Shown here: positions 5,547-5,778 of the stretch, piece after piece
Numbering within the stretch: the first letter of the stretch is position 1
How the letters are laid out: every line of letters begins with the position of its first letter
Source of the DNA: Methanofollis sp.
GTDB taxonomy: Archaea > Halobacteriota > Methanomicrobia > Methanomicrobiales > Methanofollaceae
DNA: 5,778 nucleotides
NCBI GenBank assembly: GCA_028696365.1
Contig: JAQVHG010000148.1
Location: forward strand, 1 to 5,778
Direction: 5' to 3'
Translations under genes and position numbers: made by a program
The notes under the pieces: generated by a model
What the model saw: the letters and a program-made list of their open reading frames with translations, nothing else
The model's database searches: none
What the model was told of the DNA's origin: nothing

Positions 5547-5660
5547 CTAGAGAGTTTTGGGATATGCTCCATTTGAGAGGGTAGCGAAGGACTCCAGGCC
5601 GACATCGATCCCGAGTACTATCTCTTTCTACGGCGCAGGAATGAGATCATACTTCTAGTC
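5547..5660 (-). pseudogene. Decayed TnpB (IS200/IS605 OrfB) fragment around the RuvC-I motif
   Basis: On the minus strand, bases 5627 to 5550 translate as KEIVLGIDVGLESFATLSNG followed by AYPKTL, then a TAG stop (5549-5547). GIDVGLxxFATLSxG is the highly characteristic RuvC-I region of TnpB, the RNA-guided nuclease of IS200/IS605-type elements; its aspartate (Asp in GIDVG) is the first catalytic residue. A TAG codon lies directly before the first residue and another lies 8 codons upstream. In the alternative frame just upstream SHSCAVE resembles the strand (FSCEVE) that precedes RuvC-I, so a frameshift near 5627 is likely. No RuvC-II, zinc finger or RuvC-III follows, since the downstream bases run into repeat E5. 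The fragment is clearly dead. Its 5' part may continue past the window edge or be displaced by repeat E6. Confidence 0.7.
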
Positions 5661-5662
5661 TT

Positions 5663-5709
5663 CCATTCCCGCTCGTTCCCCTGGGACGGATGATGGAGAC
5701 GGGAAGGCG
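5663..5709 (-). repeat. GC-rich repeat unit E6 (diverged)
   Basis: Shares TTCCCGCTCG (5666-5675) and GCTCGTTCCC (5671-5680) with E4, where the same ten-mers occur at 5356-5365 and 5351-5360. It ends with GGGAAGGCG (5701-5709), the terminal motif of E4. On the minus strand it lies just 5' of the TnpB fragment. Confidence 0.55.
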
Positions 5710-5778
5710 TAATCAGCGAACATGACAAGGGCGTTGCAGTTCTCGACCCTATCACATGGTGGGTGTGACCGAAGAGAT

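Larger units (their letters stand above)
4827..5778. other. Gene-free repeat-rich intergenic region
   Basis: About 950 bases contain no acceptable gene. They hold three oligo-T tracts, a duplicated terminator sequence, six GC-rich foldback units in both orientations and a TnpB relic. Long open frames on both strands here come from GC-rich repeats poor in stop codons, and they translate to Pro/Gly/Arg-rich strings without domains. A perfect TTTCTAGAAA palindrome is at 5050-5059. I see no convincing TATA/BRE promoter, tRNA or CRISPR. The base composition swings between G/C blocks and AT-rich spacers, unlike the uniform coding region upstream. Confidence 0.7.

Noticed and set aside
5504..5581. 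Plus-strand peptide NFWKEALQFEESFNPREFW... ending before TAG, which looks like a protein C-terminus
   Set aside because: It overlaps the minus-strand TnpB motif, which is a far stronger match. The plus-strand frame has a stop directly upstream and no start.
4873..5709. CRISPR array
   Set aside because: Repeats are imperfect, in both orientations and irregularly spaced, with no constant-length spacers or cas genes.
5547..5778. Functional TnpB with a guide RNA
   Set aside because: In-frame stops flank the only recognisable motif and the RuvC-II/III and zinc-finger regions are absent; only a relic can be supported.

Overview
The window looks like part of a methanogenic euryarchaeon chromosome, most likely order Methanomicrobiales (Methanofollis/Methanoculleus-like; the genus is a guess). 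The reasons are a high-GC genome, the archaea-specific CoA route (pantoate kinase plus phosphopantothenate synthetase next to CoaBC), an archaeal wyosine-pathway enzyme, an archaeal clamp-loader small-subunit paralogue, strong GGAGGTG ribosome binding sites and bare oligo-T stretches after the last gene.

Bases 1-4826 are one tightly packed, co-directional (+) gene string. It holds the 3' part of a Taw2/Trm5-family tRNA-modifying enzyme (1-395), bifunctional coaBC (392-1534), pantoate kinase (1516-2376), phosphopantothenate synthetase (2373-3119), a divergent replication factor C small subunit (3106-4104) and a UbiE-like class I methyltransferase (4101-4826). All five junctions overlap by 4 to 19 bases, which suggests one transcript with translational coupling; the promoter lies upstream of the window. 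The three middle genes carry pantoate to 4'-phosphopantetheine: pantoate kinase makes 4-phosphopantoate, the synthetase adds beta-alanine, and CoaBC adds cysteine and decarboxylates. The flanking genes act in tRNA modification, DNA replication and an unknown methylation, so the operon is functionally mixed.

The RFC-like protein keeps the KYRP box, Walker A, SRC arginine finger and sensor 2. Its Walker B 'DEAD' has become 'EGAD', so it has lost the catalytic glutamate. It is probably a structural or regulatory RfcS2-type subunit rather than the main ATPase.

Bases 4827-5778 (about 950 nt) hold no gene I would accept. This stretch contains oligo-T tracts of 7, 8 and 9 T (the first is the likely operon terminator), a second copy of the methyltransferase 3'-end/terminator sequence about 245 nt downstream, and a cluster of GC-rich, foldback repeat units in both orientations sharing CCTATCTTC, CCCGGACCCCC and GGGAAGGCG modules. 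At the right edge lies a decayed TnpB (IS200/IS605 OrfB) fragment on the minus strand. It can be recognised by the RuvC-I-like segment GIDVGLESFATLSNG and is broken by in-frame stops. The region reads as a mobile-element graveyard and repeat nest downstream of a housekeeping operon.
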